From positions 124,001 to 188,000 of the forward strand of contig NZ_JAAMPF010000018.1 of the NCBI RefSeq assembly GCF_011074795.1: a DNA stretch of 64,000 bases. The letters are read 5' to 3'. A program made the position numbers and the translations under genes. Below, in pieces: positions 44,501 to 54,911 of the stretch. Below the pieces are notes generated by a model. The model was not told the origin of the DNA. It saw only the letters and a list, made by a program, of their open reading frames with translations, and searched no databases. How positions within the stretch are numbered: position 1 is the stretch's first letter; each line of letters starts with the position of its first letter. This stretch comes from Marinobacter salicampi (lineage in GTDB: Bacteria; Pseudomonadota; Gammaproteobacteria; Pseudomonadales; Oleiphilaceae).

Positions 44501-46033
44501 TTAAAGCTTGGGGCCAGCCGCCACAATACTTTCTGCTACGTCGAACTTCTTGAAGTTATCAATGAACTGGCCGATCAGGTCTTTCGCCTTGGCATCGTAT
44601 GCTTCGCCGCTGGCCCAGGTGTTGCGTGGGTTCAGGAGATTGCTGTCGACGCCAGGCACTTCAACCGGCACGTTCAGGTTGAGCATGGGCAGATGTTCTG
44701 TTTCGGCATCGTCAAGATCCCCGTTCTGGACGGCGCTGATAATGGCGCGGGTCGTGGGAATGCTGAAACGCTGGCCTTCACCAAAAGGACCGCCGGTCCA
44801 GCCGGTGTTGACCAGAAAGACCTTGCTGCCGAACTCGTCCATGCGCTTCATCAGCAGTTCAGCGTACACCCCAGCCGGGCGTGGGAAGAAGGGCGCCCCA
44901 AAACAGGTGGAAAAGGTGGACTTGAGCTTGGATGACGAGCCCATTTCAGTCGAGCCCACCAGAGCGGTGTAACCGCTCAGGAAGTGATAGGCCGCTGCTT
45001 CCTTGCTCAGGATGGACACTGGCGGAAGTACGCCGGTCATATCGCAGGTAAGGAAGACAATGTGGGATGGCTCACCGGCCCTGTTTTCCACTACCCGCTT
45101 CTCAACATGCTCAAGAGGATAGGCGCAGCGTGAATTCTCGGTCAGGGATACATCCGAGTAGTCCGGCTTGCGGGTTTCCGGGTCTATCGATACGTTTTCG
45201 ACAATGGCGCCAAACCGAATGGCATCCCAGATGATGGGCTCGTTCTTCTGGCTGAGGTCAATACACTTGGCATAGCAACCGCCTTCAATGTTGAATACGG
45301 TGCCAGGACCCCAGCCATGCTCGTCGTCGCCGATAAGGTAGCGCTGGGGATCGGCCGAAAGGGTGGTCTTGCCTGTACCGGAGAGGCCAAAGAACAAACA
45401 GGTCTCGCCGTCGTCGCCCACGTTGGCAGAACAATGCATGGGCAGTACGTCTTTCTCAGGCAGCAGGAAGTTCTGTACCGAGAACATCGCTTTTTTCATC
45501 TCGCCAGCGTAATGCATGCCTGCCAGCAACACCTTGCGCTTGGCAAAGTTGATGATAACCGCGCCATCGCTGTTGGTGCCGTCCCGGTCGGGAACACATT
45601 CGAAATTGGCGGCGTTGAGCACCTGCCATTCCTGCTTGTCAGCAGGATTGAACGTATCGGGCCGAATAAAAAGATTACGGCCAAACAGGTTCTGCCAGGC
45701 GGTTTCAGTCGTCATTCGGACCGGCAGGTAGTGCTCGGGATCAGCGCCCACGTGTAACTGCGAGATGAAGCTGGTCTTTTCAGCCAGATAGGCCTCTACC
45801 CGATCCCATAGCGCATCAAAACGCTCGGCATCGAACGGACGGTTAATGGCCCCCCACTCGATATCATCGGAAGTGCTGGGCTCTTCCACGATGTAGCGGT
45901 CCTTGGGGGAGCGGCCGGTGCGCTTGCCCGTTTCCACGACCAGTGAACCGTTAGCGGCCAGTTGGCCCTCACGCCTTTCCAGTGCCAGCTCGACCAGTCG
46001 TGCTGCGCTCAGATCATTATAAGTGTTGCTCAC
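44501..46033 (-). CDS. pckA: phosphoenolpyruvate carboxykinase (ATP)
   Basis: This 510-residue enzyme makes PEP from oxaloacetate at the start of gluconeogenesis. The kinase loop is [13 protein letters not shown], with the signature [10 protein letters not shown] context, [12 protein letters not shown] and the N-terminal [21 protein letters not shown] chose GTG at 46033 (VSNTYNDLS…), which matches Pseudomonas PckA and has GGCGAGG upstream; a 60-residue longer frame has no homology and no better site. The gene ends at the terminator near 44450. Order yrfG-hslR-hslO-pckA matches E. coli. Confidence 0.95.
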   Translation of the reverse strand: MSNTYNDLSAARLVELALERREGQLAANGSLVVETGKRTGRSPKDRYIVEEPSTSDDIEWGAINRPFDAERFDALWDRVEAYLAEKTSFISQLHVGADPEHYLPVRMTTETAWQNLFGRNLFIRPDTFNPADKQEWQVLNAANFECVPDRDGTNSDGAVIINFAKRKVLLAGMHYAGEMKKAMFSVQNFLLPEKDVLPMHCSANVGDDGETCLFFGLSGTGKTTLSADPQRYLIGDDEHGWGPGTVFNIEGGCYAKCIDLSQKNEPIIWDAIRFGAIVENVSIDPETRKPDYSDVSLTENSRCAYPLEHVEKRVVENRAGEPSHIVFLTCDMTGVLPPVSILSKEAAAYHFLSGYTALVGSTEMGSSSKLKSTFSTCFGAPFFPRPAGVYAELLMKRMDEFGSKVFLVNTGWTGGPFGEGQRFSIPTTRAIISAVQNGDLDDAETEHLPMLNLNVPVEVPGVDSNLLNPRNTWASGEAYDAKAKDLIGQFIDNFKKFDVAESIVAAGPKL

Positions 46034-46251
46034 TTCGACCTCGCCATAGGGTGTCTTCGAGATTGTTCTGTCCGTCTCGTGCCATGGATCAGTCGCCACA
46101 CTGACAACGGGCCTACAGTGTGCACGAACTGGCGGATAAATAAACAATCGAGTCAGTTCAGGCGCGCTATTATGCCAGAGACGTCCCCAAAAAACGACAG
46201 CTCTCCAGGGCACATGGTTGAGCGAATTGCGCCAGAATCTTGCGTTCTTCC

Positions 46252-47106
46252 TCAGTGCAGGGAATGGCCCAGGAAAAGCTGGTCGATATCATGCCGGTCA
46301 AACCGGTACTGGGCATGACAGAACTGGCAATCCATCTCAATGGTGCCCTGTTCCTCAAGAATGCTGTAGCACTCCTCCCGCCCTATGGCCTCTAGCGCGG
46401 CCAGAGTGCGCTCGCGGGAACAGCTGCAGCGGAAGGCAACAGCGTCGGCATTAAATAGCCGTACGGTCTCTTCATGAAAGAGACGGTGCAACAAGGTCTC
46501 GCTCTCCAGGCTCAGCAATTCTTCCGGCTTGACCGTACTTGCCAGATGGTTCACCCGGCGCCAGAGGTCGTCATCCGGCTCGGTTCCCCCGGGTAGTCGT
46601 TGGAGCAAGAGTCCGGCGCTGCGATGACCGTCACAGAAAAGAATCAGGCAGGTGGCGATCTGTTCGGAGCGCACAAAATAATCCTGCAGACATTCCGCCA
46701 GTGTGCCGTGTTCCCTGGGTACGACCCCTTGGTAGCGCTGACCGTTAGCCGGGGTGATGGTGATGGCCATCTTGCCTTCACCCAGCAGCTCGTCAAGAGC
46801 TCCGGCTGACGGTAATTGTTCCTCGTAACGGGCAATACCCCTGATATAGCGTTCGTGGCTGCATTCCGCCATCAGGGTGGTGAGAGGGCCGGTGCCGCTG
46901 GCCTGCAATGACAGGGAGCCTTCGAATTTCAGGGTTCCGCTCATCAGTACACTGGCCGCCAGTGCCTCTCCGAGCAGTTTGCGCACGGTTTCAGGGTAGT
47001 CGGCCTGGGCTGCGATCTCAGCGTAGCTGTCGGCCAGCTGGACCCAGGCGCCCCGCACCTGGCTGTGTTCAAATATAAAGCGCTGGAACTGGTCCTGGGA
47101 TGCCAA
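46252..47106 (-). CDS. hslO: redox-regulated chaperone Hsp33
   Basis: This 284-residue chaperone is activated by oxidation. Its C-terminal zinc switch has the CxC in [10 protein letters not shown] and the CxxC in DCQFCHAQY, about residues 228-264. The N-terminal domain carries [17 protein letters not shown]. Order and spacing match enterobacterial hslO downstream of hslR. It is followed by pckA with a 218-bp gap, so pckA has its own promoter. Confidence 0.95.
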   Translation of the reverse strand: MASQDQFQRFIFEHSQVRGAWVQLADSYAEIAAQADYPETVRKLLGEALAASVLMSGTLKFEGSLSLQASGTGPLTTLMAECSHERYIRGIARYEEQLPSAGALDELLGEGKMAITITPANGQRYQGVVPREHGTLAECLQDYFVRSEQIATCLILFCDGHRSAGLLLQRLPGGTEPDDDLWRRVNHLASTVKPEELLSLESETLLHRLFHEETVRLFNADAVAFRCSCSRERTLAALEAIGREECYSILEEQGTIEMDCQFCHAQYRFDRHDIDQLFLGHSLH

Positions 47107-47163
47107 TTGACGTCTCCTGAAGACATTTGGAAGAAAGTACGGTTTCAGACCGTTGATGCCAAT

Positions 47164-47571
47164 TTACAGGCCATTCTGGTCTTTGAAGCGTTGGATATTT
47201 CGCCGGTCTTTTTTGGATGGGCGCCGGGCAGGTGGCAGTTGCGCAGCCTGCATAGTCTTGCGCTGCCAGGCCAGGTCTTCCCGTTCGCGTACACTGTCTT
47301 CGGTTTCGTGATACAGCATCTGGGCTTCCGGCGCACCCCGGCGCTTATCACTGATCTGGTCGACAATGACTGTGCGCTCGACCAGTCCCTGGCGTAACTT
47401 GAGCCGGCCGCCAACCTCTACCAGTTTGCCAGGCTTACAGCGCTGGTCATTGTAATGAACCTTGCCGCCTTCAATGGCGTCTTTCGCCAGGCTCCGGGTC
47501 TTGTAAAAGCGGGCGGCCCAGAGCCACTTGTCGAGTCTTACCCGCTGTTCGCTGTCAGGTGCTGATGCCAT
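47164..47571 (-). CDS. hslR: ribosome-associated heat-shock protein Hsp15
   Basis: This 135-residue S4-domain protein binds the 50S subunit with a stranded nascent chain. The S4 fold is at RVRLDKWLWAARFYKTRSLAKDAIEGGKVHYN (about residues 10-42), and the C-terminus is basic (RRPSKKDRRNIQRFKD). It is 57 bases upstream of hslO. No clear sigma-32 promoter is visible upstream. Confidence 0.93.
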   Translation of the reverse strand: MASAPDSEQRVRLDKWLWAARFYKTRSLAKDAIEGGKVHYNDQRCKPGKLVEVGGRLKLRQGLVERTVIVDQISDKRRGAPEAQMLYHETEDSVREREDLAWQRKTMQAAQLPPARRPSKKDRRNIQRFKDQNGL

Positions 47572-47633
47572 GTCTCCCCGCCTGCTGAATGCTCAATATC
47601 AGTGTACCTTTTTCATCCTTTCGATGGCACGCG

Positions 47634-48314
47634 CTAACGGATGGGGCCAGTGCGATGGGGCAACGGCAGGATCTCACTGAAATGAGAAATCGAGGGTATG
47701 GCCGGGTGAGCCTGCAGCGGCGCAAGTGTGCTGTCTGGTGCCAGAATTGCCAGGCACTGGCTGATGCCCGCGGAGAGCGCGCTCTCCAGTACGGGTATGC
47801 TGTCATCCACCATCAGCGTGGTGGCAGGGTCATAAGGGGCCCGTGCCTGCAGGTCAAACCAGAAGTCCGTGGCCTCCTTCGGCTTGCCCAGATCGTGACT
47901 GGAGACAATGCTGTCCACATAGCGGTCAAGGCCGGTCACCTCCAGCTTCAGCGCCAGAGGGTCCGGGTGGCAGTTGGTCACGATAACGCAATTCATGCCG
48001 GCCTTCCGGATCTGACCCAGGAAATCGGTGACATGGGGGCGGTAGGCAATCCGGTCGCGGACCTCGGCTTTCAGGGCGGCAATATTGACCGCCAGGCGTT
48101 CACTCCAGTAGTCGGTGCAATACCAGTTCAGCGAGCCACGCTCCGCCTGGATCATGGGCAGGATCTTGGCGCGCGCCTGTGCGGGCGAAATACCGAACTG
48201 CTCGGCATAGCGCCTGGGCAAATGCTCGAGCCAGAAGTGGGTATCAAAGTGGAGATCGAGCAGGGTCCCGTCCATGTCGAGGAACACTGTCTCTAGATTA
48301 TCCCAGCTAACCAT
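47634..48314 (-). CDS. yrfG: GMP/IMP nucleotidase, HAD superfamily (YrfG)
   Basis: This 226-residue hydrolase has HAD motif I FLDMDGTLLDL, motif II VIVTNCHPD, motif III region HDLGKPK and motif IV MVDDSIPVL. These and its position upstream of hslR match YrfG, which removes phosphate from GMP and IMP. It is 62 bases from hslR. Confidence 0.9.
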   Translation of the reverse strand: MVSWDNLETVFLDMDGTLLDLHFDTHFWLEHLPRRYAEQFGISPAQARAKILPMIQAERGSLNWYCTDYWSERLAVNIAALKAEVRDRIAYRPHVTDFLGQIRKAGMNCVIVTNCHPDPLALKLEVTGLDRYVDSIVSSHDLGKPKEATDFWFDLQARAPYDPATTLMVDDSIPVLESALSAGISQCLAILAPDSTLAPLQAHPAIPSISHFSEILPLPHRTGPIR

Positions 48315-48483
48315 TGCTTAAAACCTGCTCAAAACCTGTATGAAGACGGCCTCAGGCTGCCGCACAATGTGCAGATTGGCAAGCAGGAATATTCCGCCAG
48401 ATGACGCACCGGCTGCAGCAGATCCAGCAGGCCCCTTTGGCAGGGCCCTCCGACGATCGGGCAGGGCGGCGGTAACGCCGGAG

Positions 48484-48819
48484 TCAGCGGCTGGCCTGTT
48501 CCTGGCCTACGGTTTCCTGCTTCTTGCCATTGGTGCAGCCGAGGCAGCGAACGAAAGTGGCCTTGGCCGGCCCTACCACGAGTACTTCTCCGGCTTCAGC
48601 GGCATTGCCGCCCAGCAGCGAGAACGGCAGGGACACCAGATACACAGCGCTGCCTACGATGGTGGTGGCAAACAGAACCGGACGTGCGAGCAGGGCATCG
48701 CCAGTCATGGCAAGTGCCGACGGGGTCTCGTCAACGCCACGGGCATGTCCCAGGGACGCGAAGGCCAACAGGCACACCGCTACGGCTGTGGTGAATACGC
48801 GTGAAAACTTGGCTGACAT
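48484..48819 (-). CDS. small exported hypothetical protein
   Basis: This 111-residue protein has a Sec-type signal peptide (cleavage near SLGHA|RG, about residue 26) and one hydrophobic stretch (about 48-66, FATTIVGSAVYLVSLPFSLLGG). It ends with a conserved-looking block VVGPAKATFVRCLGC and a polar tail. I recall similar proteins from Pseudomonas, sometimes loosely named multidrug transporter; nothing here supports transport. It stands alone between yrfG and mutM. The 145-bp and 170-bp flanks show no other gene. Confidence 0.7.
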   Translation of the reverse strand: MSAKFSRVFTTAVAVCLLAFASLGHARGVDETPSALAMTGDALLARPVLFATTIVGSAVYLVSLPFSLLGGNAAEAGEVLVVGPAKATFVRCLGCTNGKKQETVGQEQASR

Positions 48820-48965
48820 CGTTGTTCTCCTGGTTTCAGTTGCCGCTGGACTGCTCAGCCCGGGTAGGCCGATCAGCGGACACTCATCGTTAACTATGAA
48901 TCATATTGAGGTAATTTCAAACGCATTTCCGTGCGTTATCGCCAGTTGTACTGCCTGAAAAGACG

Positions 48966-49778
48966 CTAGCGTTGGCACTTCCGACAGTAAACGGTGGTGC
49001 GCTGGCTCATGCGCACCTCCTTGAGGTCGGTTCCACATTCCAGACAGGGCTGGCCTCCACGTCCGTAAACCTGCAGGGACTGGGAAAAATAGCCGGGCTT
49101 GCCGTCGCTGTTTACGAAATCCCGAAGGGTAGTGCCGCCCATGAGGATGGCCGCGCTCAGAACTTCCCTGATGGCCTGTGCCAGGCGCTCATACCGATTG
49201 CGGCTGATGCGCCCGGCCCCGCGACGGGGGTCTATGCCGGCCAGATACAGGGCTTCATTGGCATAAATATTTCCTACCCCCACTACCGTGTGATTATCCA
49301 TCAGAAAGTGTTTTACGGGCGTTTTTTTCTGTCGGGATAACCGGTACAGATAGTGACCCGTAAAGACGCTGTCCAGTGGCTCGGGTCCCAGTTGTGCCAG
49401 CAGGGCATGGGTGAGAGGTTCTCGGGCCCAGAGCCAGCAGCCGAAGCGCCTCGGGTCGTTGTAGCGCAACTGGACGCCGGACGCCATCACCAGCTCAACA
49501 TGGTCGTGACGAAGAGGAGGGCTCTGATCGGTAATGACCCGCAGGCTGCCGGACATGCCAAGATGGACAATGAGCGTGCCCTGTTCGAAACGCAAAAGCA
49601 GGTACTTGGCTCGTCTGTCGACGGCAAGAACCGTCTGGTCCCGGAGAAGTTCCGGCAGGTTTTCCGGGACCGGCCAGCGCAAGCGTCCTCCATGAACGTG
49701 GATTTCCGCGACCTTTACGCCCTCCATAAAGGGAGCTATACCACGGCGTGTTGTCTCGACTTCCGGTAACTCGGGCAA
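48966..49778 (-). CDS. mutM: formamidopyrimidine-DNA glycosylase
   Basis: This 270-residue enzyme removes 8-oxoguanine and other oxidised purines. It begins [12 protein letters not shown], where the proline must be the first residue after Met removal because its amine is the catalytic nucleophile. That fixes the start at TTG 49778, with GGAG six bases upstream, rather than the ATG four codons earlier. Lys in GGRLRW, the H2TH region and the zinc finger CLECG … CRKCQR at the C-terminus are present. Confidence 0.95.
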   Translation of the reverse strand: MPELPEVETTRRGIAPFMEGVKVAEIHVHGGRLRWPVPENLPELLRDQTVLAVDRRAKYLLLRFEQGTLIVHLGMSGSLRVITDQSPPLRHDHVELVMASGVQLRYNDPRRFGCWLWAREPLTHALLAQLGPEPLDSVFTGHYLYRLSRQKKTPVKHFLMDNHTVVGVGNIYANEALYLAGIDPRRGAGRISRNRYERLAQAIREVLSAAILMGGTTLRDFVNSDGKPGYFSQSLQVYGRGGQPCLECGTDLKEVRMSQRTTVYCRKCQR

Positions 49779-49906
49779 GCTGGTCTCCATTGAAACTTAG
49801 GCTGATGGCTGCCGATTGTCGCCTCAGGCAGCCCTCTGTCAATCCGTGACAACCCGACCTTATGCGGGTATTCCATTACCAGATAACATGAAAATCGGGT
49901 TGTTCT

Positions 49907-49924
49907 GGCGTACAGCTGTAAGCT
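49907..49924. promoter_or_regulatory. possible FabR/DesT-type operator upstream of desaturase gene
   Basis: GGCGTACAGCTGTAAGCT is an 18-bp palindrome with 14 of 18 positions symmetric. It resembles the site bound by TetR-type regulators of unsaturated fatty-acid synthesis, as I recall it (AGCGTACA-like half, TGT-GCT-like half). It lies 62 bases before the desaturase start. No such regulator gene is adjacent. Confidence 0.5.
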
Positions 49925-49986
49925 AAAGTTGTGAGAGTAGTAAATCAGGCCTGCCAGCCTACCGTATTGATTTGAGGGTTTCCTGT

Positions 49987-51162
49987 ATGTGGTATAATGG
50001 TCTTCTGGACCTATCTGTGTTGCAGCTTGTGTTGGTTACTCTGGGCATGACCCATGTGACCATCGTCAGCGTGACACTCTATCTTCACCGCCATTCCGCT
50101 CACAATTCGCTGGATCTGCATCCGGCCGTGGCGCATTTCTTCCGTTTCTGGTTGTGGCTGACCACCAGCATTATCACCAAGGAATGGACTGCTATTCATC
50201 GCAAGCACCATGCCACCTGCGAAACCGAAAACGATCCCCATAGCCCGGTGGTCAAGGGGCTCAGGAAAGTGGTTCTTGAAGGTGCCGAACTCTATGCTGA
50301 AGCCGCAACTCCGGAGACGCTCGAACGTTACGGGCAGCGGACGCCGACTGACTGGGTAGAGCGCAATGTTTATACCCGCCACAACAACCTGGGTATTGCG
50401 TTGCTCGCTGTTATTAACCTGGCACTGTTCGGTGTCCATGGCATCTGGATCTGGGCGGTGCAGATGATGTGGATTCCGGTGTGGGCTGCAGGTGTGGTTA
50501 ACGGAGTGGGCCACTATTTTGGCTATCGCAATTACGAGTGTGCCGACAACGCCAGAAATATCATGCCCTGGGCCATACTGATCGGCGGCGAAGAGCTTCA
50601 TAACAATCATCACACCTACCCGAACTCGTCAAAGCTGTCCCGCAGATGGTTCGAAGTGGATATCGGGTGGGGCTACATCCGTATGCTCCAGCTCTTCGGT
50701 CTGGCCAAGCCCAAGGGTTTCCGGCCTATTGCCCACTCAGTACCGGGCAAACAGGACATGGATGTGGAAACGGTTCAGGCCATTGCCAATAACCGTTTTG
50801 ATATCATGCGCCAGTACCGCAAGCAGGTCATGGAGCCGGTACTGCGCCAGCAAAAGACCCTGATGGAAGACACCATCAAGCCCCGTTATCGTAAGATTCG
50901 TCGGCTGCTGTCCCGCGAGGTCTCACTGATCAAGCCGAGTGACCAGGAACAACTGGACTCCATATTGGAAACCAACCCGGTCCTGCGGCAGATCTACGAC
51001 AAGAGTCATGAACTCCAGGCTCTGTGGCGCCGCCGGGGCGTGAAGCAGCAAGAGAAGCTGCAGGCGCTCATGGAGTGGTGTCGCGATGCAGAAGCCAGCG
51101 GCATACGCTACCTTGAGGAGTTCTCGGAACACCTGAAGTCGTACTCCCTGCGACCTGTCTGA
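49987..51162 (+). CDS. membrane acyl-CoA/fatty-acid desaturase
   Basis: This 391-residue membrane enzyme has the three histidine boxes of stearoyl-CoA-type desaturases: HRHSAH, HRKHH and HNNHH. Hydrophobic pairs flank them (about residues 15-65 and 135-185). It should introduce a double bond into acyl chains, using a diiron centre. The C-terminal 130 residues are basic and helical. ATG at 49987 follows GAGG; a TTG at 49972 is less likely. A terminator follows at once. Delta position is unknown. Confidence 0.9.
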   Translation: MWYNGLLDLSVLQLVLVTLGMTHVTIVSVTLYLHRHSAHNSLDLHPAVAHFFRFWLWLTTSIITKEWTAIHRKHHATCETENDPHSPVVKGLRKVVLEGAELYAEAATPETLERYGQRTPTDWVERNVYTRHNNLGIALLAVINLALFGVHGIWIWAVQMMWIPVWAAGVVNGVGHYFGYRNYECADNARNIMPWAILIGGEELHNNHHTYPNSSKLSRRWFEVDIGWGYIRMLQLFGLAKPKGFRPIAHSVPGKQDMDVETVQAIANNRFDIMRQYRKQVMEPVLRQQKTLMEDTIKPRYRKIRRLLSREVSLIKPSDQEQLDSILETNPVLRQIYDKSHELQALWRRRGVKQQEKLQALMEWCRDAEASGIRYLEEFSEHLKSYSLRPV

Positions 51163-51184
51163 CTGGCTGCTCTGGGACACCAGG

Positions 51185-51211
51185 AACCCGCTTCTCAGGA
51201 AGCGGGTTTTT
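51185..51211 (+). terminator. intrinsic terminator after desaturase gene
   Basis: AACCCGCTT pairs perfectly with AAGCGGGTT (nine base pairs, six-base loop CTCAGG) and is followed by a T tract. It lies 22 bases after the desaturase stop and abuts the stop of the convergent rsmD gene. Confidence 0.9.
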
Positions 51212-51810
51212 CATGCCTGGATCCTGAACAGGTTGTAGCTTACCTGACCGGCTGTTTTCTGACGGTGCAAGTGCCAATGCTGCGGCACCGCCGTCAGGCT
51301 GCGCTCACTTTCGTGCTCCACGTAAATCCAGCCGCCCTCCCGAACCCAGTTGTTCTCAACCAGAAGCGGAATCAGCCGTTCCGGCCAGCCCTGCCGGAAA
51401 GGCGGGTCCATGAACAGGATGTCGAGTGGCATTGCAGGAGCGGTGGCAAGATAGCGCTCTACCGGGGCGCACACGACCGAACCCGATGTCGAGCCGAGCA
51501 GGGCGAGGTTGGCTTTAAGGGCGCTGGCCAGGGCCGGGGTGTGGTCCACCAGGGTCACCGAACCGGCACCTCGTGAAAGGGCTTCCAACCCCAGGGCACC
51601 GCTGCCGGCAAACAGATCGAGGCAATGGCTACCGGGTAGGTGGTACGTCAGCCAGTTGAACAGGGTCTCCCGGATGCGGGCAGGGGTTGGCCTTACGCCG
51701 CCTGCCTCTGGAAAGCGCAGGCGCCGACTGCGCCATTCGCCGCCGATAATCCGCAGTTCACCGGCGTTGCCGCCGGACACTGAGGCCTTGCCTGATCGTT
51801 TTTCTGCCAT
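51211..51810 (-). CDS. rsmD: 16S rRNA (guanine966-N2)-methyltransferase
   Basis: This 199-residue methyltransferase modifies G966 of 16S rRNA. It has the RsmD start RIIGGEWRSRRLRFP … RPTPARIRETLFNWL, the SAM loop CLDLFAGSGALGLEALSRGA and the catalytic LFMDPPF. ATG at 51810 is chosen over a longer frame, whose 31 extra residues have no family match. It is divergent from ftsY, as in E. coli. Confidence 0.94.
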   Translation of the reverse strand: MAEKRSGKASVSGGNAGELRIIGGEWRSRRLRFPEAGGVRPTPARIRETLFNWLTYHLPGSHCLDLFAGSGALGLEALSRGAGSVTLVDHTPALASALKANLALLGSTSGSVVCAPVERYLATAPAMPLDILFMDPPFRQGWPERLIPLLVENNWVREGGWIYVEHESERSLTAVPQHWHLHRQKTAGQVSYNLFRIQA

Positions 51811-52013
51811 GCTGTAGAAGGCCTTTGTGGGTGGAGGGCATACTTCAAAGAGCCGCAAATTCGGCCAGACCCGAGTATGGTAGCGAAAAATCCGTCGCCT
51901 CATAAGCGCAAGCCTTGGACGGCTCGTAACGCGACCGCTAGAATGACCGGTTCAAATCTTCCGGCCCAGCTGCACTTGCCGCTGGGCCTTGCAACTCCCG
52001 GGAATGGAAACTA

Positions 52014-53213
52014 ATGACAATGGCAGAGTGGATCTCAATCGGCTTCCTGGTCTTTCTTGTGCTCGTGTTTGTGCTGGAACTGGTGGGAGCACGTCGGCGC
52101 ATGCCGAAACCCAAGCGCATCCCCCAGCGCAAACCTGAGGTCGGCGAAGGGGTAAAGCCCCAGCCCAAACCTGAGCCGGAAGCCAAAGAGATACCTCTGC
52201 CCGTCGAGCCGGAGCCAGAAAAGGCCCCGGTACCTGCGCCCGAACCCGAAAAAGAGCTGCCGGCGGTTCAAAAGCCGAAGGAAGTCGAGCCGACAGTCAG
52301 CGTTTTTGAACGTATTCGTCAGGGCCTCGGCAAAACACGCAGTAACCTTTCGTCCAACCTCACTGGCCTGTTCTCGGTGGGGAAGACCGTAGACGAGGAC
52401 CTGCTGGAAGAAATTGAAACCACCTTGCTGATGGCCGATGTGGGCGTAACGGCAACCTCGGAGATTATTGACTCCCTTACCAGCAAGCTCGAGCGTAAGC
52501 AGCTCAAGGACGGCGCCGCGTTAAGAACAGCGCTGAAAAACGAGCTCCGGGGGCTGCTTGCGACCAGTGCCCAGCCGTTGGAAATCAAATCCGACAAGAA
52601 GCCTTTTGTCATACTGATGGTTGGTGTCAACGGCGTCGGCAAGACCACCACAATCGGCAAGCTGGCCCGCCAGTTCCAGAATGAAGGCAAGTCGGTCATG
52701 CTTGCCGCCGGGGATACCTTCCGGGCCGCCGCGGTGGAGCAGCTGCAGGTGTGGGGTGAGCGCAACAAGGTTCCTGTCATCGCGCAGCATACCGGTGCAG
52801 ACAGTGCCTCGGTCATCTACGATGCGGTACAGTCTGCCGCCGCCCGTGAGGTGGATATCCTGATTGCCGATACTGCTGGCCGGCTGCAGAACAAGGACAA
52901 TCTCATGTCCGAGCTGGAGAAAGTGGTCAGGGTCATGAAAAAGCTGGATGACCAGGCGCCCCATGAGGTTATGCTCGTGCTGGACGCCGGCACCGGGCAG
53001 AACGCCCTGAGCCAGGCCCAGGTGTTCCAGCAGGCGGTAGGCGTCAGCGGCATTACGCTGACCAAGCTCGACGGTACCGCCAAGGGGGGTATCGTGTTTG
53101 CCATTGCACGTCAGCTCCAGCTGCCCATTCGCTATATCGGCGTGGGTGAGCAGGTAGAGGACCTGCGCCAATTTGATGCGGAGACCTTTGTTGATGCCCT
53201 GTTCGATGAGTAG
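52014..53213 (+). CDS. ftsY: signal recognition particle receptor FtsY
   Basis: This 399-residue GTPase docks SRP-ribosome complexes at the membrane. It has an N-terminal hydrophobic segment (about residues 5-22), an acidic Pro/Glu-rich A domain (to about 95), and the NG domain. GTPase motifs are GVNGVGKTTTIGKLA, DTAGRLQNK and TKLDGTAKGG. ATG at 52014 or 52020 could start. It leads ftsYEX. Confidence 0.95.
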   Translation: MTMAEWISIGFLVFLVLVFVLELVGARRRMPKPKRIPQRKPEVGEGVKPQPKPEPEAKEIPLPVEPEPEKAPVPAPEPEKELPAVQKPKEVEPTVSVFERIRQGLGKTRSNLSSNLTGLFSVGKTVDEDLLEEIETTLLMADVGVTATSEIIDSLTSKLERKQLKDGAALRTALKNELRGLLATSAQPLEIKSDKKPFVILMVGVNGVGKTTTIGKLARQFQNEGKSVMLAAGDTFRAAAVEQLQVWGERNKVPVIAQHTGADSASVIYDAVQSAAAREVDILIADTAGRLQNKDNLMSELEKVVRVMKKLDDQAPHEVMLVLDAGTGQNALSQAQVFQQAVGVSGITLTKLDGTAKGGIVFAIARQLQLPIRYIGVGEQVEDLRQFDAETFVDALFDE

Positions 53214-53222
53214 TCCGGACGC

Positions 53223-53897
53223 ATGATCGAGTTCGAGCAGGTCAGCAAGCGCTACGATGACGATCATACCGCCCTCAAGCAGGTGAATTTTCACCTGGGC
53301 CGGGGCGAGCTGGCTTTTCTGACCGGACATTCGGGGGCCGGAAAGAGTACCTTGCTCAAGCTGATCATGTTAATGGAGCGACCCAGTGCCGGTCGTGTCA
53401 TCGTCGGTGGCCAACTGCTCAATAAAATGCCGAGGCGGCAGGTGCCCTACATCCGGCGCCATGTCGGGGTCGTCTTCCAGAACCATCACCTGCTGTTTGA
53501 CCGGACCGTTTTCGATAATGTGGCCATGCCCCTTGAGGTCATGGGCGTACCGGGCCGGGACATAGGCCGGAGGGTGCGGGCGTCGCTGGACAAGGTGGGC
53601 CTGCTCAGTAAGGAAAAGATGAACCCCATCCAGCTGTCCGGCGGTGAGCAGCAGCGCGTGGGCATCGCCCGTGCGGTCGTGAACAAGCCGCCGGTACTGC
53701 TGGCGGATGAGCCCACTGGCAACCTGGACCCGCAATTGTCTGCCGATATCATGCACCTGTTTGAGCAATTCAGTCAGGTTGGGGTGACGGTGCTGATAGC
53801 CAGTCACGACATTGCCCTGATTACTGACATGGGGCGGCGGACGCTGACCCTGGACGATGGCCGTCTGGTCAGTGGTAGCGGCCGCAGCGTCGCGTGA
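53223..53897 (+). CDS. ftsE: cell-division ABC ATPase FtsE
   Basis: This 224-residue ATPase has Walker [14 protein letters not shown], signature [14 protein letters not shown] and Walker [12 protein letters not shown]. With FtsX it drives peptidoglycan hydrolase activation at the septum. It begins ten bases after ftsY. Confidence 0.96.
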   Translation: MIEFEQVSKRYDDDHTALKQVNFHLGRGELAFLTGHSGAGKSTLLKLIMLMERPSAGRVIVGGQLLNKMPRRQVPYIRRHVGVVFQNHHLLFDRTVFDNVAMPLEVMGVPGRDIGRRVRASLDKVGLLSKEKMNPIQLSGGEQQRVGIARAVVNKPPVLLADEPTGNLDPQLSADIMHLFEQFSQVGVTVLIASHDIALITDMGRRTLTLDDGRLVSGSGRSVA

Positions 53898-53906
53898 GGA
53901 GTTGCT

Positions 53907-54911
53907 GTGAGTAGTAACAAGCACCCCAGGACAGAAACCCGAAGGGCCAGCCAGAAACGGGGGGCCAATCGTAGCCACTCGCCGGTCCGGGAGGCTATCG
54001 AAAGTTATTTTGGCCACCATCGCAAGGTTGCTCGGGACAGCGTTCGCCGTATGCTCCAGGTTCCGGTAGCCAGTCTGATGACGTGGACGGTGATGGGCGT
54101 CGCCCTGGCACTGCCGGTAGGCCTTCTGCTATTGCTGACCAGTCTGCAGGGCGTGAGCGCGGGCTGGGAAAGCGCTGCCAGAGTTACGGTATATCTGCAT
54201 GACGACGTAACGGAAGAGGATGCCGACAGGCTTCGCCTCGATATTGCCACCCGGGCCGACGTGCAGGAAGTGGAGCTGATCGATAAAACTTCTGCCCTGG
54301 CCGAATTCCGCGCCAGCTCGGGCCTGAGCCAGGCGCTGGACTATCTGGCAGAGAATCCGTTGCCACACACGCTCCTTGTAACGCCGGAAGAGGGCGCCCG
54401 CAACGAGCTCGGCATGCAGGCCCTGGTTGCTGCCCTGGAGGACCTGCGGGCAGTCGCCCGGGTCCAGGTGGACCTTGGCTGGCTGCAACGGCTGAACGCA
54501 ATCACCGAGCTGCTGGGGAGAGGCGTATGGGCTCTCGCTGTGCTGCTGGCAGTGGCGGTCATTCTGGTGATAGGCAATACCATTCGCCTGGCCATTGAAA
54601 GTCGCCGGGACGAAATTCTGGTGGCCAAACTTGTGGGTGGCACCGATGCTTTTGTCCGCCGCCCGTTCCTGTATACCGGCATATGGTTCGGCCTGGGCGG
54701 CGGCGTGGTCGCGTTTATTCTGCTTCAGCTCACCCTGTGGTGGCTGACCGGGCCGGTCGAGCGCCTGGCGGGCCTCTACCGGAGCAATTTCTCACTCACC
54801 GGATTGTCGTTTGAAGGCAGTCTCCTGCTCATACTCGGTGCGGTTCTACTGGGTTGGCTGGGGGCGTGGCTGGCGGTGAAGCGGCACCTGGATGCCATAG
54901 AGCCCGGCTAG
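53907..54911 (+). CDS. ftsX: cell-division protein FtsX
   Basis: This 334-residue membrane protein has a basic cytoplasmic head (about 60 residues), helix 1 (about 61-84), an extracellular domain (to about 200) and three more helices. The FtsX-type C-terminus is LGWLGAWLAVKRHL. The start is GTG at 53907 with GAGGAG just upstream, ten bases after ftsE. Confidence 0.94.
   Translation: MSSNKHPRTETRRASQKRGANRSHSPVREAIESYFGHHRKVARDSVRRMLQVPVASLMTWTVMGVALALPVGLLLLLTSLQGVSAGWESAARVTVYLHDDVTEEDADRLRLDIATRADVQEVELIDKTSALAEFRASSGLSQALDYLAENPLPHTLLVTPEEGARNELGMQALVAALEDLRAVARVQVDLGWLQRLNAITELLGRGVWALAVLLAVAVILVIGNTIRLAIESRRDEILVAKLVGGTDAFVRRPFLYTGIWFGLGGGVVAFILLQLTLWWLTGPVERLAGLYRSNFSLTGLSFEGSLLLILGAVLLGWLGAWLAVKRHLDAIEPG

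Noticed and set aside
46034-46213. Extended 570-residue PckA start
   Set aside because: The extra 60 residues match nothing in the family and lack a ribosome-binding site; GTG at 46033 gives the usual length.
49776-49790. ATG at 49790 as the MutM start
   Set aside because: It would place four residues before the catalytic proline, which must be N-terminal. TTG at 49778 with GGAG upstream solves this.
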